From Streptomyces sp. CMB-StM0423 (GTDB lineage Bacteria; Actinomycetota; Actinomycetes; Streptomycetales; Streptomycetaceae), in the NCBI RefSeq assembly GCF_002847285.1, contig NZ_CP025407.1:7877001-7941000 (forward strand): a stretch of 64,000 bases of DNA, read 5' to 3'. Numbering within the stretch: position 1 is the first letter of the stretch; each line of letters opens with the position of its first letter. Below are positions 33,542 through 41,479 of the stretch, one piece after another. The notes under the pieces are model-generated. The model searched no databases. It was not told where the DNA came from and saw nothing but the letters and a program-made list of their open reading frames with translations. Position numbers and translations under genes: made by a program.

Positions 33542-34693
33542 GTGATCGCGTGGTCGAAGGACGACGAGAGGCTGAGAGAGGGGATCGGCCTGTGGTTCGG
33601 GAAGTTCGGCGAGGACTTCTCGCGCTACGACAGGGAAGCGGCCTTTCCGCGCGAACCCTGGCACGCCGTCATGGAATCCGGGCTCCTGCGCCTGCCCTTC
33701 GACGAGAAGTGGGGCGGCCTCGGCCAGTCCCTCCTCACCACCATGTACGTGCTGGAGGACCTGGGCCGCGGCTGCCCCAACAGCGCATTGAACTTCGCCA
33801 TCACCACACACATGGTGAGCACCGGCATCGCCCTCCAGCGCTTCGGCTCCACCGCGCTCAAGGACACGTACCTGCCGCGGATCAGCGCCGGCACCGCCAT
33901 CGGCGCCCACGCCGTCACCGAACCCGACAGCGGTTCCGACGCCCTCGGCATGCGGACGACCGCGACCGCCGACGGCGACTGCTACCGCCTCAGCGGCTCC
34001 AAGGCGTTCGTCGGCAACGGGCCTGTCGCCGACCTCGTCGTCGTCTACGCCAGGACCGAACCCGCCGCCGGACCCCTCGGCGTCACCGCCTTCCTCGTGG
34101 AACGCGACACTCCCGGCCTCACCTTCGGCAGCCCCACCGAGAGGACGGGGCTGCAGCCCTCGCCGCTGTGCTCGCTCTTCCTCGACGACTGCCGGGTGCC
34201 CAAGACCCACATCCTCGGCCGCCTCGGCGCCGGATTCCTCGTCCTTGACCACGTGATGACGTGGGAGATCCTGTGCTGCTTCATCGTCAGCACGGGCGAG
34301 ATGCGCCGCCGCCTCGACCGCTGCGTCGAGTACGCGGGGGAGCGGGGCGCCTTCGGCCGGCCCATCGGCGGCTTCCAGGCCGTCGCCCACCGGATCGTCG
34401 ACATGAAGATCGGCCTGGAGACGTCCAGGAAGTGGCTCTACGACACGGCCGAGAAGTTCGCCGCGGGCCGCAAGGTCACCGCCGACCTGGCGACCGCCAA
34501 GCTCGTCGCCAGCCGCGCCGCCCTCGACTCCGCCCTCGGCGCCGTGCAGGTCTTCGGCGGCAACGGCTACGCGGCCGAGCACGGCCTCGAACAGGAGCTG
34601 CGCGGCGCCGTCGCCGGAACCATCCACTCCGGTACCGCCGAGACCCAGTACAACCGGATAGCCGCGACGCTCGGCCTGGGGCGCGCCGCCTGA
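33542..34693 (+). CDS. Acyl-CoA/acyl-carrier dehydrogenase
   Basis: A 383-aa flavoprotein of the acyl-CoA dehydrogenase family: TEPDSGSDALGMRTTA (126-141, FAD/substrate contact), GSKAFVGNG, FGRPIGGFQAVAHRI, and QVFGGNGYAAE near the C-terminus. At the usual C-terminal catalytic position the sequence is HSGTAETQ (no Glu). Glu242 in TWEILCC lies where isovaleryl-CoA dehydrogenase has its base, so the enzyme is probably active. It would desaturate or otherwise oxidise an acyl thioester made through the adenylating ligase. GTG 33542 has AAAGGAG upstream. The transglutaminase-like gene starts 15 bases downstream. Confidence 0.9.
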   Translation: MIAWSKDDERLREGIGLWFGKFGEDFSRYDREAAFPREPWHAVMESGLLRLPFDEKWGGLGQSLLTTMYVLEDLGRGCPNSALNFAITTHMVSTGIALQRFGSTALKDTYLPRISAGTAIGAHAVTEPDSGSDALGMRTTATADGDCYRLSGSKAFVGNGPVADLVVVYARTEPAAGPLGVTAFLVERDTPGLTFGSPTERTGLQPSPLCSLFLDDCRVPKTHILGRLGAGFLVLDHVMTWEILCCFIVSTGEMRRRLDRCVEYAGERGAFGRPIGGFQAVAHRIVDMKIGLETSRKWLYDTAEKFAAGRKVTADLATAKLVASRAALDSALGAVQVFGGNGYAAEHGLEQELRGAVAGTIHSGTAETQYNRIAATLGLGRAA

Positions 34694-34708
34694 CGCGGGA
34701 GAAGACCG

Positions 34709-35398
34709 ATGACGACCACAGATCCGGAAAGCGCCCTCGCCCCCACCGAGTTCCTCAACTCCGACGACCCCGACGTCCGCGACTTCGTCCGCCGGACGCT
34801 GCCCTGGGACGGGCTCGGCAGCAGGGACGCGGCCGTACGCCTCTACTACGCGGTGCGCGACGGCATCGACTACGAGGTCTACGGCGCGGACCTGTCCCGC
34901 ACCGGCGTCAGCGCCGGGCAGGTGGCCCGTACCGGCAAGGGCATCTGCATCCACAAGTCCGTGCTCTACGCCGCCGCCCTGCGCGCCGTCGGCATCCCCG
35001 CGCGCCTCGTGCTCACCGACGTGCGCAACCACCTGTCGTCGCCCGCGCTGCGCAAGCTCCTCGGCGGGGACACCTTCCACTACCACACCTTCACCACCGT
35101 CCACCTCGACGGCAGATGGGTGCGCGCGACCCCCGTCTTCAACCGGCTGCTCTGCCGCCTGTACGGCATGCGCCCCCTCGACTTCGACGGCCGGGCCGAC
35201 AGCGTCCACCACCCGTACGACGGCGACGGCGCCCGCCACATGGAAGTCGTCCGTGAGCACGGCGAGTTTGACGACCTGCCGTACGAGCGGGTCCTCGACG
35301 GCATGCGCGGCGCGCACCCCGGCATCTTCGCGGACCCCGCGAGCACCCGGCTGGTCACCGGCTCGCTGCACGCCGACGCCGGCGCGCGGAAGGGCTGA
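34709..35398 (+). CDS. Transglutaminase-like cysteine enzyme
   Basis: A 229-aa transglutaminase-core protein. Cys80 is in GKGICIHKSVLYAAALRA and His126 in YHTFTTVHLDGRW. The residue where the triad Asp normally sits reads Thr141 (RATPVFN). As I recall, a bacterial subfamily shares this ATP-x-F-N pattern, so it may still be active with another third residue. Transglutaminase homologues can form amide bonds between carrier-bound acyl groups and amines (AdmF in andrimid), a possible role next to an adenylating ligase. No signal peptide is present, so it is cytoplasmic. Confidence 0.85.
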   Translation: MTTTDPESALAPTEFLNSDDPDVRDFVRRTLPWDGLGSRDAAVRLYYAVRDGIDYEVYGADLSRTGVSAGQVARTGKGICIHKSVLYAAALRAVGIPARLVLTDVRNHLSSPALRKLLGGDTFHYHTFTTVHLDGRWVRATPVFNRLLCRLYGMRPLDFDGRADSVHHPYDGDGARHMEVVREHGEFDDLPYERVLDGMRGAHPGIFADPASTRLVTGSLHADAGARKG

Positions 35399-35404
35399 AG
35401 TCCC

Positions 35405-35563
35405 GTGTGGTTCAACGCGTGCGGCACCACCGCGGAGCACCACGGCGGCATCGACGCCGCCGCAGGACACCTCACGCCGGCACCCGCCGGCGACATCCGC
35501 CACGCCCGGGACCGGGCGTGGCGACAGGCCAAGCAGGAGGAACAACATGCCCTTTCCGGCTGA
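35405..35563 (+). CDS. Tiny ORF (52 aa) overlapping the TrpC-like start
   Basis: GTG 35405 lies six bases after the transglutaminase-like stop, and the frame ends at 35563, 17 bases into the TrpC-like gene. The product starts MWFNACGTT and ends in a charged helix (ARDRAWRQAKQEEQHALSG). It has no known domain. It may couple translation between the two enzymes or be a small protein in its own right. Codon use is compatible with coding. Confidence 0.4.
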   Translation: MWFNACGTTAEHHGGIDAAAGHLTPAPAGDIRHARDRAWRQAKQEEQHALSG

Positions 35564-36401
35564 CATCACCCCCGTGAACGCGACGGACCAGCGCTTCGGC
35601 GACGCCCTGGCCGTGGCCGAGCTACCGGTGATCATGGAGATCAAGCAGTCCAGGGCGGGTGGTGAGGACCTGATGCGGGGCCGTACCGCCGGCGATCTGG
35701 TGTCCCGCTACGAGGAGTTGGGCGCGCCCGCGCTCTCCGTCGTCACCGGCTCGTGGTTCGGTGGCAGCGCCCGGCTCCTGGACGAGGTGGTCGCGGCGAC
35801 CTCGCTGCCGGTTCTCGTCAAGGACTTCTTCACCAAGGAGAAGCAGATCAGGCAGGCCGCCGAGGCGGGCGCGGCGGCCGTGCTGCTCACCGCCACGATC
35901 CTGCCGCACCGGCTCATGGCGGTGCTGATCGACGCGTGCCTGGCCCACGGTGTCACGCCGTTCGTCGAGATCACCTCCGGCGCAGAACTGTCCGCGATCA
36001 CCCGGGCCGAGGCGTGCGTCGTGGCGGTGAACAACGAGGACATCCGCACGCGGGTTGCCGAAGAGCCCGACCTGGGCCGCAGCCACGACCTGCTGCCGCG
36101 CGTCCGCGCCGCCGGTGCGGGCCTGGCCGTCAGCGCCGGCGGCATCGCCACCCCCGAGGAGGCCGCCGGGCTGCTCGCGGCCGGCTTCCGCGGGCTGACC
36201 ATCGGCACCGGGCTCCTGCGCGCGGAGGACCTGGACGCCTGGTTCGGAGACCTGTGCGCACTGCTGCCCGGCGCAGAACCGGCGGCCGGGGACGGACGGC
36301 GGCGTCGGACGGCGGAGCCCTCCGCACGGAGGCCGGCCGCCGGCCGTACGGAACGGGCAGCGGCCGGCAGCGCACCGAGCACCGGCGCCGCCGCGGCCTG
36401 A
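35547..36401 (+). CDS. Indole-3-glycerol-phosphate synthase (TrpC)-like protein
   Basis: 284 aa, a TIM-barrel protein of the TrpC family. Key positions found: Glu31 and Lys33 (IMEIKQS), Lys92 (VKDFFTKEKQI), Glu141 (FVEIT), Asn162 (VNNED) and Ser196 (VSAGGI). The usual INNRxL motif reads VNNEDI, replacing the conserved substrate-contacting Arg with Glu164, so a substrate other than the anthranilate-derived one is plausible. The last 40 residues are an Arg/Ala-rich tail not seen in TrpC. AGGAGGAA precedes ATG 35547. Paired with a TrpD-like gene in the same operon but without trpA, trpB, trpE or trpG, it is not the primary tryptophan operon. Confidence 0.85.
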   Translation: MPFPADITPVNATDQRFGDALAVAELPVIMEIKQSRAGGEDLMRGRTAGDLVSRYEELGAPALSVVTGSWFGGSARLLDEVVAATSLPVLVKDFFTKEKQIRQAAEAGAAAVLLTATILPHRLMAVLIDACLAHGVTPFVEITSGAELSAITRAEACVVAVNNEDIRTRVAEEPDLGRSHDLLPRVRAAGAGLAVSAGGIATPEEAAGLLAAGFRGLTIGTGLLRAEDLDAWFGDLCALLPGAEPAAGDGRRRRTAEPSARRPAAGRTERAAAGSAPSTGAAAA

Positions 36402-36622
36402 TACCCGCCCAACCCCGGCACCCCCGCCCCGTCCCCGGCAGCCCCCGGCGCGGTAGTCGATCACCAGCCGGATGCACGGACCGGGCGGCGGCTGACCGCG
36501 CGCGGCCGGATCTCCTCTGTGCCGCGCGCCGCCCCGGCCGGTACGTTCTGGTACTTCCCCACCGCGGGCCCGCCGCCCGCGGCGGCGGCACCCCAGGGCA
36601 ACCGGGCGGAAGGAGCCGGACG

Positions 36623-38914
36623 ATGACCGGACCGAATGGCGCGCGGCCGCACGAAGGACCGGGCCGGCGAAGGTTCCTCGGCTACGTGCTGGCCGCCCCC
36701 ACCCTCGTCGCCGCCGCCCAACTCGCCCCCGCCCCCGCGGCCGGCGCCGCCCCCTCGCCGGATCTCACCGAACTCCTCGACCTCAACGACGTCATGACCG
36801 CCGCCGCACTGCCCACCTCCGGCCTCATCACCGTCGAGGTCGAGGCCGACGGCACCGTCTCCTTCGCCCTGCCCCGCGCCGAGGTCGGACAGGGCATCAC
36901 CACCTCCACCGCCATGCTCGTCGCCGAGGAGCTGGCGGTGCCGCCCGAGCGGGTACGGGTCACGCTGGCCGAGGCCCGCCCCGAGCTGCTGTTCAACCAG
37001 CTCACCGGCGCCTCCAACACCACCATCGCCACCTACACCCCCATCCGTATCGCCGCCGCCGTCGCCCGCCACCGGCTGCTCACCGCCGCCGCGGCCGAAC
37101 TCGGCGCGCCCGTCGCGCACCTGACCCTGCGCGACGGCGCCGTCCACGACCGCTCCGGCGCCGCCGTCGGCATCGGCGCCCTCGCCCCCAAGGCCGCCGC
37201 CACCCGCTCCGAGCCCGTCGAGGTCCGGCTCACCGCCCGCGAGGACTTCACCGTCATCGGCCGGCCCCACAACCGTATCGACGCCCGCGACGCGGTCACC
37301 GGCCGCAAGCAGTTCGCGATGGACCTCGATGTCCCCGGCGCGAAGCCGACGATGGTCTGCCGCCCGCCGACCATCAACGGCAAACCCGGCGCCGTCGCCA
37401 ACCTCGCCGATGTCGCCGCCATGCCGGGCGTCACCGACGTCGTGCCGATCGACACCGGGGTGGCCGTACGCGCCGAGACCTTCGGCCAGTGCATCGACGC
37501 CGTACGCGCGCTGCGCGTCGACTGGCTGCCCGGCACCGCCGAGGGCAAGTCCGACGAGACCGTGCTGCGCGAACTCGCCGCGGCCGAGCCGCCGATGGGG
37601 CTGCCGCCGCTCACGCCCCACGTGGAGGGCAAGTTCACCTTCCACTTCCGCAGCAACAGCGCGCTGGAGCCCAACTGCGCGATCGCCGACGTACGCCCCG
37701 ACCGCGCCGAGGTCTGGTCGGCGCTCAAGTCGCCGATCGTCGCCAAGGAGGCCATCGCCGCCAAGCTCGGCCTGCCCCTCGGCCGCGTCACCGTCCACGT
37801 CGTCCAGGGCGGCGGCTCCTTCGGCCGCAAGCTGTTCTTCGACGCCGCGCTGGAAGCCGTCGAGGTCTCCCGCAGGATCGGCAAGCCCGTCAAGCTCATG
37901 TGGCACCGCGCGGACGACGTCCGCCAGGGCCGTACGCACCCCATGGCCACCTCCCGGGTGCGCGCCGACTACGCCGGGGGCGCCGTCCTCGGCTTCAGGC
38001 AGCGGCACACCAGCGTCGCCACCGACTTCGGGCACGGGCTCGGCGAGCTGTTCACCGCCATGGCCGCACGGCTGCCGGTCGGCGACATCGGCTTCTCCCA
38101 GACGTTCTTCCACCTCACCCAGTCGATGCCGTACGAGTTCGGGCCGGCCACCCGCCTCCTCAACGAGACCGACAAGGGCTTCAACACCGGCAGCATGCGC
38201 AACGTCTACTCGCCGGACGTGACCTGCGCCCGCGAGCTGATCGTCGACCGCCTTGCGGAGAAGACGGGCAAGGACCCGTACGGCTTCCGCCGCGACTTCC
38301 TGCGCGATGCACGTTCCCGCGCGGTCCTGGAGAAGGCCGCGGAAGCCGGCGACTGGGGCCGGCGGATGCCCGAGGGCACCGCGCAGGGCATCGCCTTCCA
38401 CTCCGAGTACAAGTCGGTCAGCGCCGCGCTGGTGGAGATCGACTGCCGCCCCGAGACCGTCGGCCGCCCGATCCGCGACGGCGTCGCGGGCCCCCGCGTC
38501 ACCAAGGCCGTCTTCGCCGTCGACGTCGGCCTCACGGTCAACCCGCGGGGGCTCGAAGCCCAGATGATGGGCTGCTTCATGGACGGCATCGCGCTGGCCC
38601 TGACGTCGAGCCTGCACCTGCGCGACGGCCACTTCCTCGAAGCCAGTTGGGACAACTACTTCTACACCCGGCAGTGGAACACCCCGCCCGAGCTGAAGAT
38701 CATCGTCATGCCCGACACCTCCGACGAGCCGGGCGGCGCGGGGGAGTTGGGCGTGGCCGCGTCGATGGCCGCGGTGGCGTGCGCGTACGGACGTGCGACC
38801 GGAACGATGCCGACCGTCTTCCCGATCAACCACGGCACGCTCTCCTTCACCCCCAAACCGACCGTCCCGCCCATCCCCGCGTCCCCGACCGACGGCCTGG
38901 ACCAGGCTCGCTGA
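36623..38914 (+). CDS. Tat-exported molybdenum hydroxylase large subunit
   Basis: A 763-aa xanthine-oxidase-family large subunit of the isoquinoline 1-oxidoreductase (IorB) or aldehyde-dehydrogenase type. A twin-arginine signal is visible at residues 15-40 (RRRFLG, then a hydrophobic stretch to AGAA). Molybdopterin-binding segments include VGQGITTST, GGGSFGRKL and TGSMRNVY. The active-site Glu is in GGAGELGVAAS near residue 710. It oxidises a heterocycle or aldehyde with water. GGAAGGAG stands ahead of the ATG, 222 bases after the TrpC-like gene, so it may be in the same transcription unit. The FAD subunit is absent, as in Ior-type enzymes. Confidence 0.9.
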   Translation: MTGPNGARPHEGPGRRRFLGYVLAAPTLVAAAQLAPAPAAGAAPSPDLTELLDLNDVMTAAALPTSGLITVEVEADGTVSFALPRAEVGQGITTSTAMLVAEELAVPPERVRVTLAEARPELLFNQLTGASNTTIATYTPIRIAAAVARHRLLTAAAAELGAPVAHLTLRDGAVHDRSGAAVGIGALAPKAAATRSEPVEVRLTAREDFTVIGRPHNRIDARDAVTGRKQFAMDLDVPGAKPTMVCRPPTINGKPGAVANLADVAAMPGVTDVVPIDTGVAVRAETFGQCIDAVRALRVDWLPGTAEGKSDETVLRELAAAEPPMGLPPLTPHVEGKFTFHFRSNSALEPNCAIADVRPDRAEVWSALKSPIVAKEAIAAKLGLPLGRVTVHVVQGGGSFGRKLFFDAALEAVEVSRRIGKPVKLMWHRADDVRQGRTHPMATSRVRADYAGGAVLGFRQRHTSVATDFGHGLGELFTAMAARLPVGDIGFSQTFFHLTQSMPYEFGPATRLLNETDKGFNTGSMRNVYSPDVTCARELIVDRLAEKTGKDPYGFRRDFLRDARSRAVLEKAAEAGDWGRRMPEGTAQGIAFHSEYKSVSAALVEIDCRPETVGRPIRDGVAGPRVTKAVFAVDVGLTVNPRGLEAQMMGCFMDGIALALTSSLHLRDGHFLEASWDNYFYTRQWNTPPELKIIVMPDTSDEPGGAGELGVAASMAAVACAYGRATGTMPTVFPINHGTLSFTPKPTVPPIPASPTDGLDQAR

Positions 38915-38929
38915 GGCAAGGAGATCCCC

Positions 38930-39406
38930 GTGCCCGAGCACACCTTCCGCGTCAACGGCGAGCAGGTCACCGTCGACGTGGCCGACGACGTGCGCCTGCT
39001 GTGGGTGCTGCGCGACATCCTCGGCATCACCGGACCGAAGTACGGCTGCGGCATCAACGTCTGCAAGGCGTGCACCAGCCACCTCAACGGCAAGGCGGTC
39101 AACCCCTGCGCGATCCCCGTCGGCGACCTGCGGCCGGCCGACGAGGTCACCACGATCGAGGGCCTCGCGGACACGGTCGCCGACGAGCTGCACCCCATGC
39201 AGCAGGCGTGGCTCGACCACGACGTCGTCCAGTGCGGCTACTGCCAGCCCGGCCAGATCATGGCCGCCGTGGCCCTGGTGCGCCGCGCGGCCGCCGAGGG
39301 GCGCGAGATCACCGACGACGACCTCGACGGCCTGCGCAACATCTGCCGCTGCGGGACCTACGTTCGTATCCGCGAGGCCATCAGGGCGGGCGCCGAGCGG
39401 ATGTGA
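38930..39406 (+). CDS. Molybdenum hydroxylase [2Fe-2S] small subunit
   Basis: A 158-aa protein with two 2Fe-2S centres. The plant-ferredoxin-type cluster has Cys40, Cys45, Cys48 and Cys60; the helical-domain cluster has Cys102, Cys105, Cys139 and Cys141 (QCGYCQPG and CRCGTY). It passes electrons from the molybdenum subunit encoded 15 bases upstream. GTG start with AAGGAG upstream. It lacks its own Tat signal and presumably rides out with the large subunit. Confidence 0.93.
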   Translation: MPEHTFRVNGEQVTVDVADDVRLLWVLRDILGITGPKYGCGINVCKACTSHLNGKAVNPCAIPVGDLRPADEVTTIEGLADTVADELHPMQQAWLDHDVVQCGYCQPGQIMAAVALVRRAAAEGREITDDDLDGLRNICRCGTYVRIREAIRAGAERM

Positions 39407-39416
39407 CGCGGGGCAC

Positions 39417-39818
39417 TCAGGCGGGCAGCCGGGTGTCCACGACGACGGCGATCTCGACGAGCTGGCCGGGGAAGGCCAGCTCGGTCACGCCGACGACGGT
39501 GCTGACGGGGCGGTGGGTGCCGTAGTACGCCAGGTTGCCGGCCGAGATCGCCTCGGCGTGCTGCTGCAGGTGCACGCCGTACACCGTCTGCGAGACGATC
39601 TGGTTGCGGGTGGCGCCGTAGTGCTCCAGGATCTTGTCGAGGTTGGCGTACGTCAGCGTGAGCTGCGCGGCGCAGTCGTCCGCGTACGCGAACTCGCCCG
39701 CCTCGTCGAAGGCGACCTGCCCGGAGACGTGGATCAGCTCGCCGGACCTGATCGCCTGGGCGTAGCCGAAGTCGTTCTCGGGTGCCACGCCGTGGCTGAA
39801 GGCGTCGGTGGTGGCCAT
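39417..39818 (-). CDS. RidA/YjgF-family protein
   Basis: A 133-aa RidA-superfamily protein: GYAQAIRSGELIHVSGQVAFD, YANLDKILEHYGA, and the C-terminal VEIAVVV. Members deaminate reactive enamines or imines, or act in pathway-specific steps. The Arg/Glu residues of canonical RidA near the C-terminus are only partly kept (VEIAVVVDTRLPA, no PR-x-C-V-E motif), so it may be a pathway-type relative. Transcribed divergently from an HxlR regulator 100 bases away. Confidence 0.88.
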   Translation of the reverse strand: MATTDAFSHGVAPENDFGYAQAIRSGELIHVSGQVAFDEAGEFAYADDCAAQLTLTYANLDKILEHYGATRNQIVSQTVYGVHLQQHAEAISAGNLAYYGTHRPVSTVVGVTELAFPGQLVEIAVVVDTRLPA

Positions 39819-39918
39819 GATGGGGGTCCTTCCCTGTGCTCTCTTGCGGTTACTCGGAAACTGTAAGAGAGTGAACGCTGACCTGGAAGAACGCACTTTT
39901 CGGTGACTGAGGAACCAG
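39819..39918. promoter_or_regulatory. Divergent promoter/operator region of RidA and HxlR genes
   Basis: This 100-base AT-richer interval contains imperfect dyads, such as CTCTTGC (about 39840) with GTAAGAG (about 39862) and TTACTC with GAGTGA. HxlR proteins typically bind such dyads between themselves and a divergent target gene. The exact operator cannot be fixed by eye. Confidence 0.45.
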
Positions 39919-40302
39919 ATGGTGACCAAGCACGAACGCGGGGGCCTTCCCGAGGACGCGGACCTCAGGCGCGCGGACTCCCTGGCCCGGGAGATCTTCT
40001 CCGACGTCGCCAACAAGTGGGCGCTGCTGATCATCGAAGCGCTCGGCGAGCGCACCCTGCGCTTCAGCGAGCTGCGCAAGGAGGTCGAGGGCGTCAGCCA
40101 CAAGATGCTCACCCAGAACCTGCGCACGCTGGAGCGGGACGGCCTGGTCGACCGGAAGGTCTACCCCACGGTCCCGCCGCGGGTCGAATACACCCTCACC
40201 GAGCCGGGCCGCGCCCTGCGGGGCACGGTCGGCGCCATGTGCGACTGGACCCAGCAGTACCTGGGCCACATCGAGGACGCGCGCAGCCGCTTCGACGCCT
40301 GA
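39919..40302 (+). CDS. HxlR-family transcriptional regulator
   Basis: A 127-aa winged-helix regulator of the HxlR family: ANKWALLIIEAL, RFSELRKEVEGVSHKMLTQNLRTLERDGLV, and the wing RVEYTLTEPGRAL. There is no Cys sensor in the N-terminal region. GAGGAA lies upstream of ATG 39919. It is divergent from the RidA gene, which it probably controls; it might also respond to products of the neighbouring molybdenum hydroxylase. Confidence 0.92.
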   Translation: MVTKHERGGLPEDADLRRADSLAREIFSDVANKWALLIIEALGERTLRFSELRKEVEGVSHKMLTQNLRTLERDGLVDRKVYPTVPPRVEYTLTEPGRALRGTVGAMCDWTQQYLGHIEDARSRFDA

Positions 40303-40326
40303 CGGCCGGAGCGGGCGCGGAGGTCG

Positions 40327-40713
40327 TCAGCCCGCGGGCTGCACCCGGGAACGGAGCAGGCAGAACTCGTTGCCCTCGGGGTCGGCCAGCGGGTACCAGC
40401 TCTCTTCGCCCGTCTGGCCGATGTCGACGTGCCTGGCTCCGAGCGCCAGCAGCCGCTCCAGCTCCGCGTCCTGGTCGCGGTCGGTGGCGTTGACGTCGAT
40501 GTGCAGGGGCAGCTTCCCCTTGCGCGGCTCGCTGCTCGCGCTCAGCACGAGCGTGGGCTGGAGGCCGCCGAAACCGGCGTCGGGCGGCCCGATCTCGATG
40601 GTGCCGTCGTCGTCCCGGTCGAGCTCGACGTAACCGAGGACCTCGCTCCAGAACGCGGCGAGCCGCTCGGGATCGGCGGTGTCGATGACCAGTTCGGTGA
40701 TTCGGCATGCCAT
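40327..40713 (-). CDS. Glyoxalase/VOC-family protein
   Basis: A 128-aa vicinal-oxygen-chelate protein with two beta-alpha-beta-beta-beta modules: ITELVIDTADPERLAAFWSEVLGY at the start, LPLHIDVNATD in the middle, and WYPLADPEGNEFCLL at the end. The metal-site His is in LHIDV and Glu in NEFC. Related proteins range from glyoxalases to antibiotic-binding proteins. It converges with the HxlR gene and has no informative partner. Confidence 0.88.
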   Translation of the reverse strand: MACRITELVIDTADPERLAAFWSEVLGYVELDRDDDGTIEIGPPDAGFGGLQPTLVLSASSEPRKGKLPLHIDVNATDRDQDAELERLLALGARHVDIGQTGEESWYPLADPEGNEFCLLRSRVQPAG

Positions 40714-40802
40714 GGACGCAGCATACGGGCCGCCCCCGGACCCGCACGGCCCCGGGCGGTCCTGCCGGGCGGAGTGTCAGTGGCGGCTGAGAGGCTGGAG
40801 TC

Positions 40803-41078
40803 ATGGACAGGGACGAGGAGCTGCTGCGCGGCCGGGTGTACGGCACGGAACACGACGATCCGCACCCGGGGCCGCGGCCGGGCCGGGACTACGCGGAGCT
40901 GGTCGGCGGCCCCCTCGACGGGCTGCTGCTCGACATCACCGGCTGGACCGCGGCGGAGACCGCCGCGGGCGCGGCCCTGCCCACCGAGCTGGGCCGCTTC
41001 GGCGCCGGCGGCCGCGCCACGTACGCCCCCGCGCCCGGCTCTCCGGGACGCTGGGCCTGGGCGGGCGACATAGCCTGA
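40803..41078 (+). CDS. Small hypothetical protein (91 aa)
   Basis: ATG 40803 with GAGAGGCTGGAG upstream encodes 91 residues: a charged N-terminus (MDRDEELLRGRVYG), then GGPLDGLLLDITGWT and a Gly/Ala-rich tail. The LVGGPLDG pattern is seen in small actinobacterial proteins of unknown function. There are no membrane segments. Confidence 0.6.
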   Translation: MDRDEELLRGRVYGTEHDDPHPGPRPGRDYAELVGGPLDGLLLDITGWTAAETAAGAALPTELGRFGAGGRATYAPAPGSPGRWAWAGDIA

Positions 41079-41155
41079 ACGCCGGTGTGGCCGCGCGGAC
41101 TTCGGGAAGCGGAATCCGGCCTGGTAACGCGCGTGTGCGACGTAGGGTGCCGGCT

Positions 41156-41467
41156 ATGAAAATCTTCGGATGGCTGCTGTTCATCTGCGGCCTGTACTTC
41201 CTCGTGCAGGGATTCGCGATGCCGATGATCGCCGAGCGCTCCGACGTGGAGAGCATCGAGTTCCAGCAGATCCGCGAGTCCAGCTCGTACCTCGGCATCG
41301 GCCTCATGATCGGCGCGGTGGCCTGCGGCGTACTGGACCGCGGCTCCGGCGGCTCGATGCGGTACGCCGCGCAGCAGCCCCCGGCGTACCCGGCCCAGCA
41401 GCCCTACGGCGCCCCGCCGCCCCCGCAGCAGCCGCAGGGCGGCTGGGGCCCGCCGCCCGCGGGCTGA
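41156..41467 (+). CDS. Small two-helix membrane protein (103 aa)
   Basis: The product has two predicted membrane helices (residues about 4-22, IFGWLLFICGLYFLVQGF; and about 45-62, YLGIGLMIGAVACGVL). A Pro/Gln/Gly-rich cytoplasmic tail (AYPAQQPYGAPPPPQQP) follows. Such proline-rich tails are common in Streptomyces membrane proteins. The function is unknown. Confidence 0.7.
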   Translation: MKIFGWLLFICGLYFLVQGFAMPMIAERSDVESIEFQQIRESSSYLGIGLMIGAVACGVLDRGSGGSMRYAAQQPPAYPAQQPYGAPPPPQQPQGGWGPPPAG

Positions 41468-41479
41468 TCCCGCGCGACC

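Noticed and set aside
31139..34693. Prolyl-ACP ligase/dehydrogenase pair for a pyrrole unit (PltF/PltE type)
   Set aside because: Ligase and dehydrogenase are both present, but no dedicated carrier protein is encoded between or near them and the other genes do not fit a pyrrole pathway. I could not support the assignment.
33209..35644. 811-aa open frame on the minus strand
   Set aside because: It lies antisense to five well-supported plus-strand genes and its translation is low-complexity Gly/Val/Glu typical of the complementary frame of high-GC genes.
31139..36401. Primary tryptophan biosynthesis operon
   Set aside because: No trpE, trpG, trpF, trpA or trpB is present, TrpD is truncated, and unrelated ligase, dehydrogenase and transglutaminase-like genes are interleaved.
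36461..39220. 919-aa open frame on the minus strand
   Set aside because: Antisense shadow of the molybdenum hydroxylase genes; no domain and no ribosome-binding site.
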